Source: Endocalyx cinctus (Eukaryota > Ascomycota > Sordariomycetes > Amphisphaeriales > Apiosporaceae). Taken from it: a DNA stretch of 64,000 bases. Every line of letters starts with the position of its first letter. Position 1 is the stretch's first letter. The position numbers and the translations under genes were made by a program. The stretch covers positions 2,170,001 to 2,234,000 of the forward strand of contig BCKC01000004.1 of assembly GCA_001600455.1 (NCBI GenBank), written 5' to 3'. Under the pieces are notes generated by a model. It did no database searches. It was not told the origin of the DNA and saw nothing but the letters and a program-made list of their open reading frames with translations. Positions 23,066 to 35,200 of this stretch are shown here, in pieces.

Positions 23066-24265
23066 TTTGAGAGATCGACGCTGACGACCAATCTATGATT
23101 GCTTGCTGAATAGACGAGGAACCTTTTTTTCGCGTTTGGCTATCGTTACTGAGTAAATCTTGAAGAAAAGGTACATTGGTACATGATTATTATGTAATAT
23201 ACAGTTCAGGAAAATATATAATCCGATGCAAATCAGTTGTGGATAACCAAGCTGCCAAGTTGCCGTCTGGCTGACAGCTGGTGCAAGCGACCCCCTTTCT
23301 CGTCCTCACAAAACCAGACCCCTCCAATACAGAATCTGCCGCCTCATTTATCCTATGAATACCGCCTATTTTGCATCTTCTATCAAGCAAATGTGTTTCT
23401 TTTATGATTGAAGTCGTGGAACATATCATGTTTTTCTCGATGTAGGTACGCAAAAATATATGAACGGAGACCTATCCCCCGCCCCACCAGAAATAGGAGT
23501 CAGGAGGGAGCTCAGGGGTAGCTGTTAGCTTTCTGATAATTCCTATATGGTTTGCGTCATAACTTGCTTTCGACTGATCTTGTGTCACGCAATATACAAA
23601 ATAACTGTTCGTCTTTAAGGCATTCCAGATTTTACGACTCGTAGATCGTATTGAGCTTATATGGATATTTGAAAGCACACATGCCGTCTTGGCAAGAACT
23701 TTCAGGCATTTGATATCGTGTCATCCGAGAGACTGGCTTAGAACTACTGGTACATAACAGAAAAATATGTGGTATGCCTTTTCTTTTTTCTCTTCTGTAG
23801 AAATGTGTTCTTTATGACGTCTCGTTGCCCCTCTCTTTCTAAGGTGTAGTTAATACCTACAGGTGAAACGGTGTATAGTGAGCTCTTGGTCTAGGCCCCG
23901 GTGAAGTCACACCCCTCACGCGGCCCGGTTCTATGGTTTTGTCATACTCGCCACGAGGCTCTTTAATTTAGAAGCGACTATTGATCTACTATTTTGACGT
24001 TTATATAAATTGCGTGTACCAGATCTCGAGGCCTGGTTACGTCTATTATAGTATATGACCATCATATGTGACGCGGAGCGAAGACCTCCGCCTAATGGCA
24101 TCTCTCAAGCCAGGGGATAAGCTAACATGGAGACACACATAAGAGACCCTTAAGGTCCATCCCCGACATGCTGAAGTATATATCTGGCTTGTCCATCTAC
24201 CTTTGTCAAGTGCCGTAGCAGAAAGGTACGCTTCAGAACGCAACAAGAGAGCCAAATCCATCACT
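23066..24265. other. Intergenic region between divergent RSM19 and GH5 genes
   Basis: 1.2 kb containing both promoters. Short frames (for example 23190-23453 minus) have no protein character. Nothing else supported. Confidence 0.5.
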
Positions 24266-25686
24266 ATGAGGTTTGTAGACACTATCGTGGCCGCGGCCGC
24301 CTTTGAGACTGCGCTGGCGACGCCTACCCCCACAAAGACTCGCAAGCGACAGAGCAAATTCATGTTTACGGGCGTGAATGAGTCTGGAGCTGAATTCGGT
24401 AACCTTAACCTACCTGGTCAGCTCGATAAGGATTACACCTGGCCGGCTCAGTCCGCTATCACCGTAAGCTAATGTAACCAAATAGCCATTACACCTCATA
24501 TTTGAGCTGACCGTTTTTCAAAAAGACCATGATCGAAATGGGCATGAACACTTTCCGTGTTCCTTTCATGATGTCGGTTACTTCAGGAGTATATATAACA
24601 TAAAGTAAAAGAAATATGCTAAGATGATTTTAGGGAACGTGTGATTCCAGACCAGCTTACCGGTACCTTTAACGAGACTTATGTCGTCGGCCTTGACAAT
24701 GTAAGTAATGATCGCGCACCCGAGCAGAACAGCCAGGGTGAACTAATCGAAATCTTAGATTGTCAAATTCATTACCGATCAGTTAGTTGACCAGACTTGT
24801 ATACAATTTCTCACTTTCTTTTCTCATTCTTTGCTTACGCTATATACGTTGAAGGGGGGCGTACGCCGTTGTCGACCCGCACAATTTCGGTCGCTATTAC
24901 GACGAGATTATCACCGACGTCGAAGGGTTTGGGGCCTGGTGGAGTGCTGTGGCCGAGCGGTACGCCGACAATGACATGGTCATCTTCGATACTAACAACG
25001 AATTCCACGACGAGGACAATGCCCTAGTGGCAAACCTAAATCAGGCAGCCATTGATGCCATCCGCGGGGCCGGTGCTACCTCGCAATACATATTCGTCGA
25101 GGGTAACTCTTGGACGGGAGCGTGGCATTGGGTAGTTAAACCTTGATTTTCTACCCTTGTGATATTTTGCTAACGGCGTAATTCATTTTTAAAATACAGA
25201 CATCCAGCGGCACGGCTGATGGAATGGGCCAGTTGACCGATCCTGAGGACAAGCTTGTCTTCGAGATGCACCAATACCTCGATAGCGACGGTTCTGGCAC
25301 CAGCACGGCCTGCGTATCAGGCACCATTGGCCAGGAACGTCTCGCTGATGCCACCGCATGGCTTAAAGCCCAAGGAAAGAAGGGCATCATCGGTGAGACA
25401 GCAGGAGGATCGAACGCACAGGTGAGGACCTCTAAAACTTGCCCCATCCCACTTTCCCCCACCCTGTCCCTCTACTATTGCTAACTTAAAAACCCTCCCT
25501 TCGTATCTACAGTGTATCGCAGCCATCCAGGGCATGTTATCATTTATGGAAGAGAACTCGGATGTCTGGACGGGCTGGTTATGGTGGGGTGCAGGCCCCT
25601 GGTGGGGCGACTACATGTACGGCATGGAGCCACCCTCCGGAACAGCCTACACTGGCATCTTGCCTTCCATCACCCAATTTATTTAG
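24266..25686 (+). CDS. Secreted glycoside hydrolase family 5 endo-beta-1,4-glucanase
   Basis: Seven exons (24266-24463, 24526-24572, 24634-24700, 24759-24781, 24855-25131, 25200-25421, 25513-25686) give 335 residues. After a short hydrophobic N-terminus with a KR site near residue 28, likely signal and propeptide, the GH5 fold is clear: [39 protein letters not shown], the acid/base Glu in [32 protein letters not shown], the nucleophile Glu in [11 protein letters not shown], and [14 protein letters not shown] at the end. Family members cut beta-1,4-glucans such as cellulose outside the cell. There is no cellulose-binding module. Intron 2 uses a GTCGGT donor and exon 4 is only 23 nt; both are forced by conserved sequence across the joints. 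Confidence 0.9.
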
Positions 25687-26272
25687 GTGTACTCGTTGTA
25701 AGATCGGGGTCTGATTTAGAAAATGAGGGAGCCACTGGCTGCAATGGAAAATGCATTTATGTACACTCGTATGTATACTTAAGCAGTTGGTATACGCTGA
25801 GACACAAGGCCGATCCATCCTTTCTCGATTTTTAGTATAATACTACATCAGCTTGCAGAGTAGTGTGACGTTCATAATCACTCGACGATCAAAGACTATA
25901 AAGCAACCTTTTGTGTCTATTAGAAACTACCTAGGCTAATTACCAAATCAACGTGCAATATTCAGAGGCTGTAGTAGCATTACTTCTTCCTCGCTTCACA
26001 AGATTTAGTTCCTGTCAAAGGCCTGCACTCCTATTGACAAAATTAATCTGTTTGTGGAGGCCAGGGAATTACAATAAGTGCTCAAACATATACATCCCTG
26101 GTGAAGCCTCACGAGCGAATATGTAGCTAGCCCCTCTTTCTTTCCTTTCCCCTTCCTTTCCTTTCCACCCCCTCTCTATGCGATTCAGAAACAATACACT
26201 GCAGATGACAATGTGGAGATGGGTATGTCGTGATTCATGAGTCCGTGATATCAACCTGTGGCTAACCATCAT
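25687..26272. other. Intergenic stretch between converging GH5 and TOM1 genes
   Basis: 586 bases of 3' flank for both genes. A C/T-rich stretch lies around 26128-26178. No gene seen. Confidence 0.55.
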
Positions 26273-29200
26273 TTAGGCGAAGCCAAAATAGTCGCTTCCT
26301 GTGGTAATGGCTTTTAGAAGTTGTCGACGTAGAGTTTCGTAACTCTCATATTCAGGAAGATCGAGTTCTGAAAATCGTAATATTAGTAAACATGTCAAGA
26401 CAAATAACATTCATGACGGGGAACTTACGGTTAAAGCATGTATGAGAACTTGGGAGACGATCCTTGTTGCCATAATCGCGATGGATATTAAACCTGTTGA
26501 CTCCGTTCATACCCTCCAGCTCCTTAAAGCCATTGAGAGGGACTTTGCTGGTTCCCGTGACGAATTGTAAAAGCTTAGCGCGTTCTTCTTTGTCAAAAGA
26601 TCGCAACGCTCGCCAGAACCATTGGATTTGTGGCGATGACGGAGTGTAGTTCTGGTACTCGGTATTGCTCTTCCAATCATCAATATCGACATCTGGCAGA
26701 CCAGAAATCAAAAGCTCAAGCTCTTGTTCGTTGAAGATGGAGATGAGTTCGGCCGGGATAATTTCATGGAAACCTACTCAAACTTAGTACGGATGCTTAT
26801 TAAACGTTGTAATAAATCCTCAATCTTACCTTTAAGGAACTCTTCCATCTGCTCTTTGACAGAAGATAGTAATTTGTGCTCCACTACGAGGCGCACATAC
26901 TCGTGCTTGTTGTCCTCCGTGACGGCGATGTTGCGGCCATTCTCCACCAGATCTTGTATTTTTGTGACACCGAATTCGTCGTCCTCAACTGAAAACGTCT
27001 CAGTGATAATATCAGTAATATCGTTATTCAGCATCCAGGATAGTGATTTGTAGTACTCCGGGTCAAATGATTCCATGTCTTTTACAGATACTGGCTTGCC
27101 TAAAATTCGTTTATACACCGCGCGAGAGAAGTAGCAGTCAAGCAAGCGGCCTTCGTAAAGCGCTTTGCCTATGATACGCCCGATGAACTTGAAAAACAGC
27201 AGATGCTCATCATTGATACCGCTCAGCTTATTTGGATGGAAAGTCGTACGATCGCTTGACACAGGTACGAACAAAGCATAATTGGCGTCGAACATCTGTC
27301 GGGTGAGAACCTGAAACCATTCTCTTGTGACACCACCGGCGTCGACACCTTCCTCACCGTGGAAGCGGATGTTGAGTTTGCCAAACTTCATTTCGTCGCC
27401 ACTCTTGAAATAGAGAGATTTGAAAGAGTCGTGGAAGACAACTTCACGACGAACTTGCAGTTGCAGCGTCGGGAACGTTCTATGACTCGCCTGCTGCTTG
27501 TTGTGAACACTGCGGTTGAACCAGTTGCGTTTGTTGTCAAACTCGAGTACTTTTGGATTCTTGACGAGGTGTGAAAATGTCCCTTTCATTAGCGAAGGGT
27601 TATTTCGAACAAGCTCGTTAAGGATACGGCGATGCTCCTCAGTAAACGTGAAGAAGAGACTGGCTATGTGTGATTCAGGCTGTGGGCTGGAGAGTACCAA
27701 ATCCTTGCCATTCTGGGAATGAACGGCTACGGTATCCTCTGGAACGGTATCCTTGCACACAACCATCAACGCCTCTATAAGAGGTAAGAGAATGGTTGCC
27801 ACGTTGATGAGGCTGTCTCTCTGACGAATGGCACTCAGACAAGCGCTAAGTTTACCCCACAGAGAGTTAAATGTGGAATTACGATACAGCGTAGCAAGCA
27901 AATCCTGCTTTTTAGTCTCATCGACCGAGTTCGATGATTCTGATGACTCCGACTTTTTCTGCGCAAATAGGTGATCGAGAGCAGTCAACACTCGGAGAAG
28001 CTTATTCTGGTCCGAGGCTCCAGGTGAAAATTTGGATAACGCGACACCTTGGATATCAGTTCCGGAGACAGCATTTTGAATGTGAGGAAGAAGTTCGTCT
28101 AGATGAACAACAATTCTTTCGCTCAAGAGCTGGGCTTGGCGTGCAAGCTCTTGACCAAAGGTTGACATTGCTCCAGGGATTACTGAGAGGTTTTTGATTG
28201 TCGACAGCGTTTCTTTGAAAGTTTTTGAACTGCATTCGCGAGCTACAAAGATCTTGATAATAAGTGTCAAGTTGTGGGAGGGTATACACGGTGGATGCAG
28301 TTGCTTGACTTTCTTCAGCATCGCTTGTTTCTCTGCGGCTTTTGCAGCTCGCGCCTCAGCATTTGAGGTGGTCGCAGTTTCAGGCTGGCCAGGTGTTGTA
28401 CCGGTTTCGGTTGTGGCTTCGTTGTTATTATCTCCTGCTGCGGTATCATTGGCTGTAGTCGAAGTCCCCAGTGCCTCATCATTTTTATCATCAGCTTCTA
28501 ACTTCTTTATCGCTTCAGCCACTTCTTTCTGGCGGCGATCGAGAGCAAGAAGCTGGAAAGTCACCCGGCTCAAAAGTTGAGAAAGGCTATCCATAATGGA
28601 TGAGCTTTCCATGACGAGGTCGCGGTCAAGTAAGGATAATAACGAGTTAATGGCGTACTTGTGGGCTTTCGAATCTTTGCCTTTCCCCTTACGACTGAGA
28701 CTACGCTTCATTGTAGTGCCGATGGATTCATGTTCGGTCAAGAATAGCGTAGGAACATGAATGTTTTGATCGGCAAGATAGCACAGAAGGTCTAGGCACT
28801 GTTGGACGATCAAGAGAGGAGAGATCTCCGAACCTGGCTGGATAGGATTGCTGTTGCTAATGTTCGTGAAAGTGCGCTTCAGCCCTAGGGGAGTCTGAAC
28901 CTTGCCATCTTTATCCTTCTCCTTGGGTTGCCTGGCCTTTATGGATAAATGGGCGAAACTTCTCTCCACTGCATCCACATCTGTAGACCCATCCTGTAGA
29001 ATTTGAAGCAGTGTACTGACAACCTCAACCCGGTTTAGTCTATTTTCGCACACATCTTTGAAGACAGCTTTCAGCGAGGCTTCTATTGAACCCCCTTTTA
29101 CATTGATAAACATCAGACGGAGCAAAGTCGCCACACCAGGCTTGTCAAGCATCTGGACGACCATTCTTCGTTGTGGCTTATCTCCGTCAGCGTCGCCACT

Positions 29201-32200
29201 GGTCTGAGCGGCTTCGCGCGGGCGGTTGCCAGAAGGTGCTCTATCTCGGTGTGTGACGGGGTTGGGTGTGCGAATTAGCCGTCGTGCTTCCGCCGCAAGG
29301 TCAGGCGGTAGAGAGTCCATAATATCAGCGCCTTGGTCCATGAGAACCTGTTCTCGGAGTGCAGCAGGGAAGGTCATCAAGATACTGGCTGTGTCCATGT
29401 CCTGAGCCTCGGCTGCTTGGCCCGAACCAGTGGCCTGACGACGAGCTTCATCTCTTTCTCTTCGGCGTTGTTCTGCTCTTTCTTGCTGAACAATTTCAAG
29501 TCGAAGCTCATCAGGCAGAGCGTCGAGGAACTCTTGGAAAACTTCGGTTTGTTCTCCGGCACCACCAGGTGCCTCGCGCGCTTCAGCTCTTCGAGTGCTA
29601 ACCGTTTGAGCAATAACTTCTTCTCTGAATTCTTCTGGCAGTGCCATCAGATATTCAGCATCAATACCAAGTTCTGTGATATCCACTTGCTCGCCCCTAA
29701 TTGTAGTGAAAACACGCTCTTGAGTTGGAGCTGTTCCTTCTGGGGGAGACTCCGTATCATGCGACGTCTCTATACCTTCCATAACGTCTGGTTCGATTTC
29801 ATCTTGGTCTTGTTCGTCAGCTTCGGTGGCAGCATTTGCTTGCGCCTGAGCGGCTGCTTCAGCAGCAGCTCGTTCTCGTTCCTCAGCTTCTTTAGCCTCC
29901 CTTGCAGCCTTCTCTTCGGCTTCTTTAGCGAGCCGTGCTTTTCGCTCGTCTTCCTCGCGCTTCCTACGTTCGTCTTCCTGCTGCTTTTTGCGTTCTGCGT
30001 GTTCTTTAGCACGCTGGATAGCGGGAGGTACGAGGTGATATAGGATGGCTCGAACTAGTCCGGCCGACTTCTCATTATATTGACCTCCAAAGATCATTTT
30101 AACCTCATCAGTCCATCGCGTAATTGTGCTATCGGCAACGAAGACTGTGGCTTGAACAGGGTCCTGGTAGGCGTCCCTGCGATTTTCGGTGCGACTGTCA
30201 CGAGACAGATGGACGGGGAAAGGCAAATCATGAATATTGAAATCTCCATGTCTTTGAATCTGGAACTGTAGGGCCTGTCCGCCACGGCTCAAAGAGACCG
30301 GTAGAGCAGCGACTATATCATTGATCAGAGATAATGGGCTGTCAACCGGGCCGAGCATACCCCCATGCGCACCAAGCAAACTTCTATGCATTCCTAGCTG
30401 CACGAAGTGACCGGGGTTGGGAGCACGAGAAGTTGCATCTCCACGCTCTCCATTGCTTCGTCGAAGTAGCGGATTTGTTCCATCTTCGTTGGGGGTTCGT
30501 GGATCATGACGGTTGACTCGTGCGAAACCTCGAGAATCTAAGGGTGTTAGCTCACTATATATTTTTCAAGGAGTATACCATCTACACTTAACGAGAATAG
30601 AGGGTCTTGGTCTGACTTACCATTAAAATTTCCAAGAGGTTCGCGCATCAAATAAGGTAACTGAGGAATTGGACTTCTAACTGCATGTCGATGTCGGTGG
30701 GGACCACCGCCGAATATAGTGCCATGGGGTTCCACAAATACAGTATCCCATCCTAAACCCGGGGCTGCTATGTCGCGTGGGGGAGGTTCATCTACCATAG
30801 CAACGTATCAGTATACACTTCATCGTCGATCATAACAACTAATGTGTACTTACTGGGATATTCATCTTCATAAGCATACTCATCATCGATGTCGTCGTCA
30901 TCTTCTTCGTCGTCTAGATAATTGTTAGACGTTACTAGCCGCAAAATATTTGATTATCACTTACCATCTTCGTCATCTTCGTCTATAATATGGTCATGGT
31001 CGTGAAGATTGTCAATGTCATCCATTCGTCCAAATGCTTCTGCTTCCATTGCTCGGACGATATTTCCGAACCGGGTAAGGTTTTGTTCTTCCAGGTCCGG
31101 TAGGGCCGATTGTTGGTGGAAATCTTGTAACGCCGCTTCGTAATCAATACCGCCGACTTCATCACCTTCTTCGTCACTATCGCTTTCCCATCCAGAAGCG
31201 CCATCGTCTTCGATAGGATTACCTTCGTCATCAACAATCTCGATGCGATCTTCGACTTCGTCTAAACCATCAGAGTCGACTTCTTCTGTATCTTCTCCAT
31301 CGTCGTCTTCATCTTCGTCTTCATCTTCGTCTTCATCCATGTCATCTTCATCATCGTCTTCGTCGTCGTCGTCGTCATCGTCCATAGTGACTTCTATGAC
31401 ACTATGGTCTCCAGACAATCCTTCGATGGGTCCCATACCCTCTAGCTCTTCTTCGTCTTCGTTATCGCTGACGTCTTCTTCACGATCCTCAGATTCATAT
31501 CCCATTTCCTCATCGTACTCATCATCGTACATGTCTTCGTCATCATCTATCATCATTAGCATACTGTCTTAAAAAGAGCTTAGGGGACATACCATCTTCC
31601 GAATTCTCCGAGTAGTCGCCATCCATATCTCTGCCGGGCTCAAGCATGCCGAGAGCCGAGTTGCGATAAAGATCCGGAGTCTCTTCTCGATCGTCTTCGA
31701 TTTCTGAAAGGGAGCTTGTGGAAAGAAGCTCGTCGTCGTTCTGGTCATGACTTGGAACCGAGGTTATGATATTTGAATGGCTGAGGTGGATGGCAGTGCT
31801 GGTCAAGATCCGAAGAACACGAAGAATGTATTTGATGGTTCGCTTAACAGGAGGGAAAGCAAGGTCAGTGTCCGCGATGGAACTTGTGATAGCTGCCAAG
31901 TAGCCTTTCTCGTACATAAGACGCCTGATCTGAGCTTGTGAGCGCTCGGGCTGGTCATGGGGGGCGCGGTGTGACTGATCTTTATCCTTGTCACCCATCA
32001 TAAGATGCATGACCTCTGCAAGAGCTAACATTCTGGAATATCTACTATCAAAAGGTTCAGAAGACATCGATGCATCCTTGTAAGCCTTTAAGATAGTATC
32101 CAGAACAAATTTCCGAACGAATAATAGATCCGGCTCATCGTCATAATCGTATTTTTCGCGACTTCGGTCTATAGGTCGCTCTCCAGTTTTACTGACGAGG

Positions 32201-35200
32201 GCGATGAGAAGGTTATGGGTCTGAGTGGCCGTGGCGTACTTCTTTTTGTGGGTGATAGTATCAGAAGGTCCTTCCATATGGCTCGCATATAGCAAGTCGG
32301 TGAGGAGATAGTTGAGAACACTGGACCGAGGCTTGACAGGTGTGTTGGCAAAGAGCGGCGCGCTTCTTTTGAAATTGATGAATTCAACCTTGGTGCGATT
32401 GTAGCTTTGGAGAAGCTCAGATAGGCAGTGAAGAAGGAAGCAACGATAGATGAATATTGGGTGCTCTTCAGATTTGAAAGAGGTCTTTGATTTCTTCTCC
32501 TTGCTATCGTTTGGACGTCCTTCCGAGTCCTGCTGGCTAGTGGATGGTCCTGTTTCGCCAGCTTTCTTGCCATCTTTAGTGTTTGATTGCGGTATTTCCT
32601 TGTCATCTACCTCTTTGTAGTTGAGGAGCTCGCAAAGAAGAAAGTGTACCACACCGTCAGGGTTTTCTAAGATGGGTCTCTTGACGTCCTGTTGACCGGT
32701 TTTTGCAATATCTTCCATATGCTTGTCTTCGCCTTCCGTGGATGGTTTGACGTCTTGGATAGACAGATCCTCTGTCGCACGTACGGCCGGTGTAACATCG
32801 TCTTTTGAAGTGTCCGTCGAGGCGTCCTTTAACTGAACCGCCTGGCCGCGCCCAGTGTTGCTACCCGGAAACTCCCATTTCTCTATCTTCAACAGTTCAT
32901 TAGAGACATCTATAAACAATTTAGGATCTCGGAGGGCAAGGTGTGAAAATGTTTTCACATAAGCGTTGGGCTCGAGAGAACGGTTCCTTCCATTAGTCTC
33001 AAAGGAGGTACGAATCACACTTCTCATCATCTGCTTAATGACGTCTTCATCTTCAATCACATGTCTAAGAATAGTCAGAATGTGAGCAGATATTCGTGTC
33101 TCGTTGAGGCGTGGTGCGCCGATTCCTGACAGCTGTTTGGCGGTGACAAATAATCTCTGGAGATTCTTCTTGTCGCCTACTTGCCTAGCCACAGTGCGCT
33201 CTCTAGTTAGGATGACCAAAATTCTCAGTACCGACACCGCCAGCGACTCCTCTTTCCCTACTCTTGGGAGAATTTCGAGGATCGAGTCTAGTAAGGTTCG
33301 ACGCTCGTCTTCTTGTACGTTTAGCTTTTTAGCTACCCATTCTAGAGGCTCGATTGGCTCAGTTTCGTTCATAGGAGTCTTCCACTTGATCTCACCAGGT
33401 TGCTCGTCGTCACTCAGAAGAATCTCAAAGACAAGTAGTATGTAAGGAATCCAAGGAGATAGTGGTTCCGAAGATGGGGAAGTAGAAATATCAAGGAAAC
33501 ACAGAAGATCGCCAACCTTTTCTCTGAGCGCGTCTAGATTCGCCTTGAAGAATGTCTTGTCTTGAAGGAGCAATGACAACAAATGTGCGTAAGCTGCAAT
33601 ACTTCGACCGAAGGACTTGAGGTCATCATTTACTACAAAAGACATCAAAGCATTTAATAGCGTATCGCCAATCTCTTGTTGCTTCGATAACTTTTCTTCG
33701 ACTGACATTCGTCCAAGCACCGCAGCGATAAGTTCGGAAACCTCGTGCGTAGAATCCGGATGCGACCTGATGACATCCAAACTTCTGTCGATAAGCACCC
33801 GATTTAAACCCTTTCGTTTGTCGTCTAGATCTTCCCTAGATAGAGCAGGTCTATTCTCACCAGGTGCATCGGCACTCGTTCCCGCCGTGGGGTCTTGAGG
33901 AGCGGTGGTCGAAGAATCATGAGTAGTAGCACCTTGGTTGTCAGCTGTTGGTGGGACTGATGGTTCACCATCACGAACATTTGGAAATGCAGCCGCTACT
34001 CGCAGCTCACCAAGGAGATCATCAGACGTAACTGGAGCTAAATCTCCCGGTAAATCCAAGACCATAGCCTCGTCACCACCAGTAGATGCGCTATTTTCAG
34101 CTGGTGCAGCTTGGGCCTCGTCGATGTCGACAGGTAGATCATCCTCGGGGATCGGGTTTCGAGAGCCAGCATGGCCTTTTAGGTGGGCTATGCAGTATTC
34201 CATGGCTAGCTGGCGCATACCATTGGTTCTGTAGATGGCCTCTTGAGCAAGGCCTTGAGGGAAAGAACCAACCTCCAGAACATGTTTCAATTCGCCAGTA
34301 TAATTTTTCCAGGGAAACTTTTGCGGTGTAATCTGCAAGTATGCAGGTGGGGGGTTCATTTCGTCACGGCGGAAAGCGCTACTTTCGCTGTCTGCATTCG
34401 AAATAGTCCTTAGTATATTGATTACCTTCCCCAGGATGACAGCCGAGCCTTTCTCTACTAAAAGAGAATCCCATAATTCAAGCATGACGGGGAATACAGC
34501 CATCCGTAATTCCACGATAAGATTGGCTGGAACTTGTGAATCGCCGCGCCTGTCGCTACTACTGGTGCTTTTTGGGAGTATATTGATCTGGCTGACAGCG
34601 TCTGTAACAATCTTTCCATTGACTATCAAACTGTAAAGATCCAGAATTTTCTTCATCCCTATCACGGCAAGCCTTGAAAGCGATGCTTCTTCTTCATTTT
34701 TGTGCTCTTTGCAGATATCATTCTTAAAGATGCGCAGCATAGAGTTGAGAAGGGTCAGACCGTCGAATTTCTTGAACGCTATTAGGAATGGGGCAATAAT
34801 CTGCGGTGGCATGTGTCGCTCAGGACGGCTGTCAAAGGTGCGCAGGACTAGCATCTCGTGCACCGTATGCAACATAATGATCCAGTAGTGGAAGTCTCGT
34901 GTGGATTTTGCTGGACCCGGGAGCTCAAGTTGGTTCAAAATTGTCTTGGCCATTTCTTCGGCCATCTGAAGATGGTGTACTCGCACGTATAAGTCACGTT
35001 CGCGCCGATATAATAATGCCTTCCCAATAGTTTGAAACAGAGGAAACATGTTAGGCATGAGAGCATGCAACAGATCACGAAGCGTCTGGTAGTTCTGATA
35101 CCGGAAGCTCAATCTTTCCGTTTTGGATGGGCCTTCGGAACGAGCGGTACTCTTCTCCAACGCGTGTTTCCACAAGGCCGAGGATGATAGAACGTCTGAA

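Noticed and set aside
31243..31572. Plus-strand frame of nearly pure serine
   Set aside because: It is the antisense shadow of the Asp/Glu-coding tract in TOM1.
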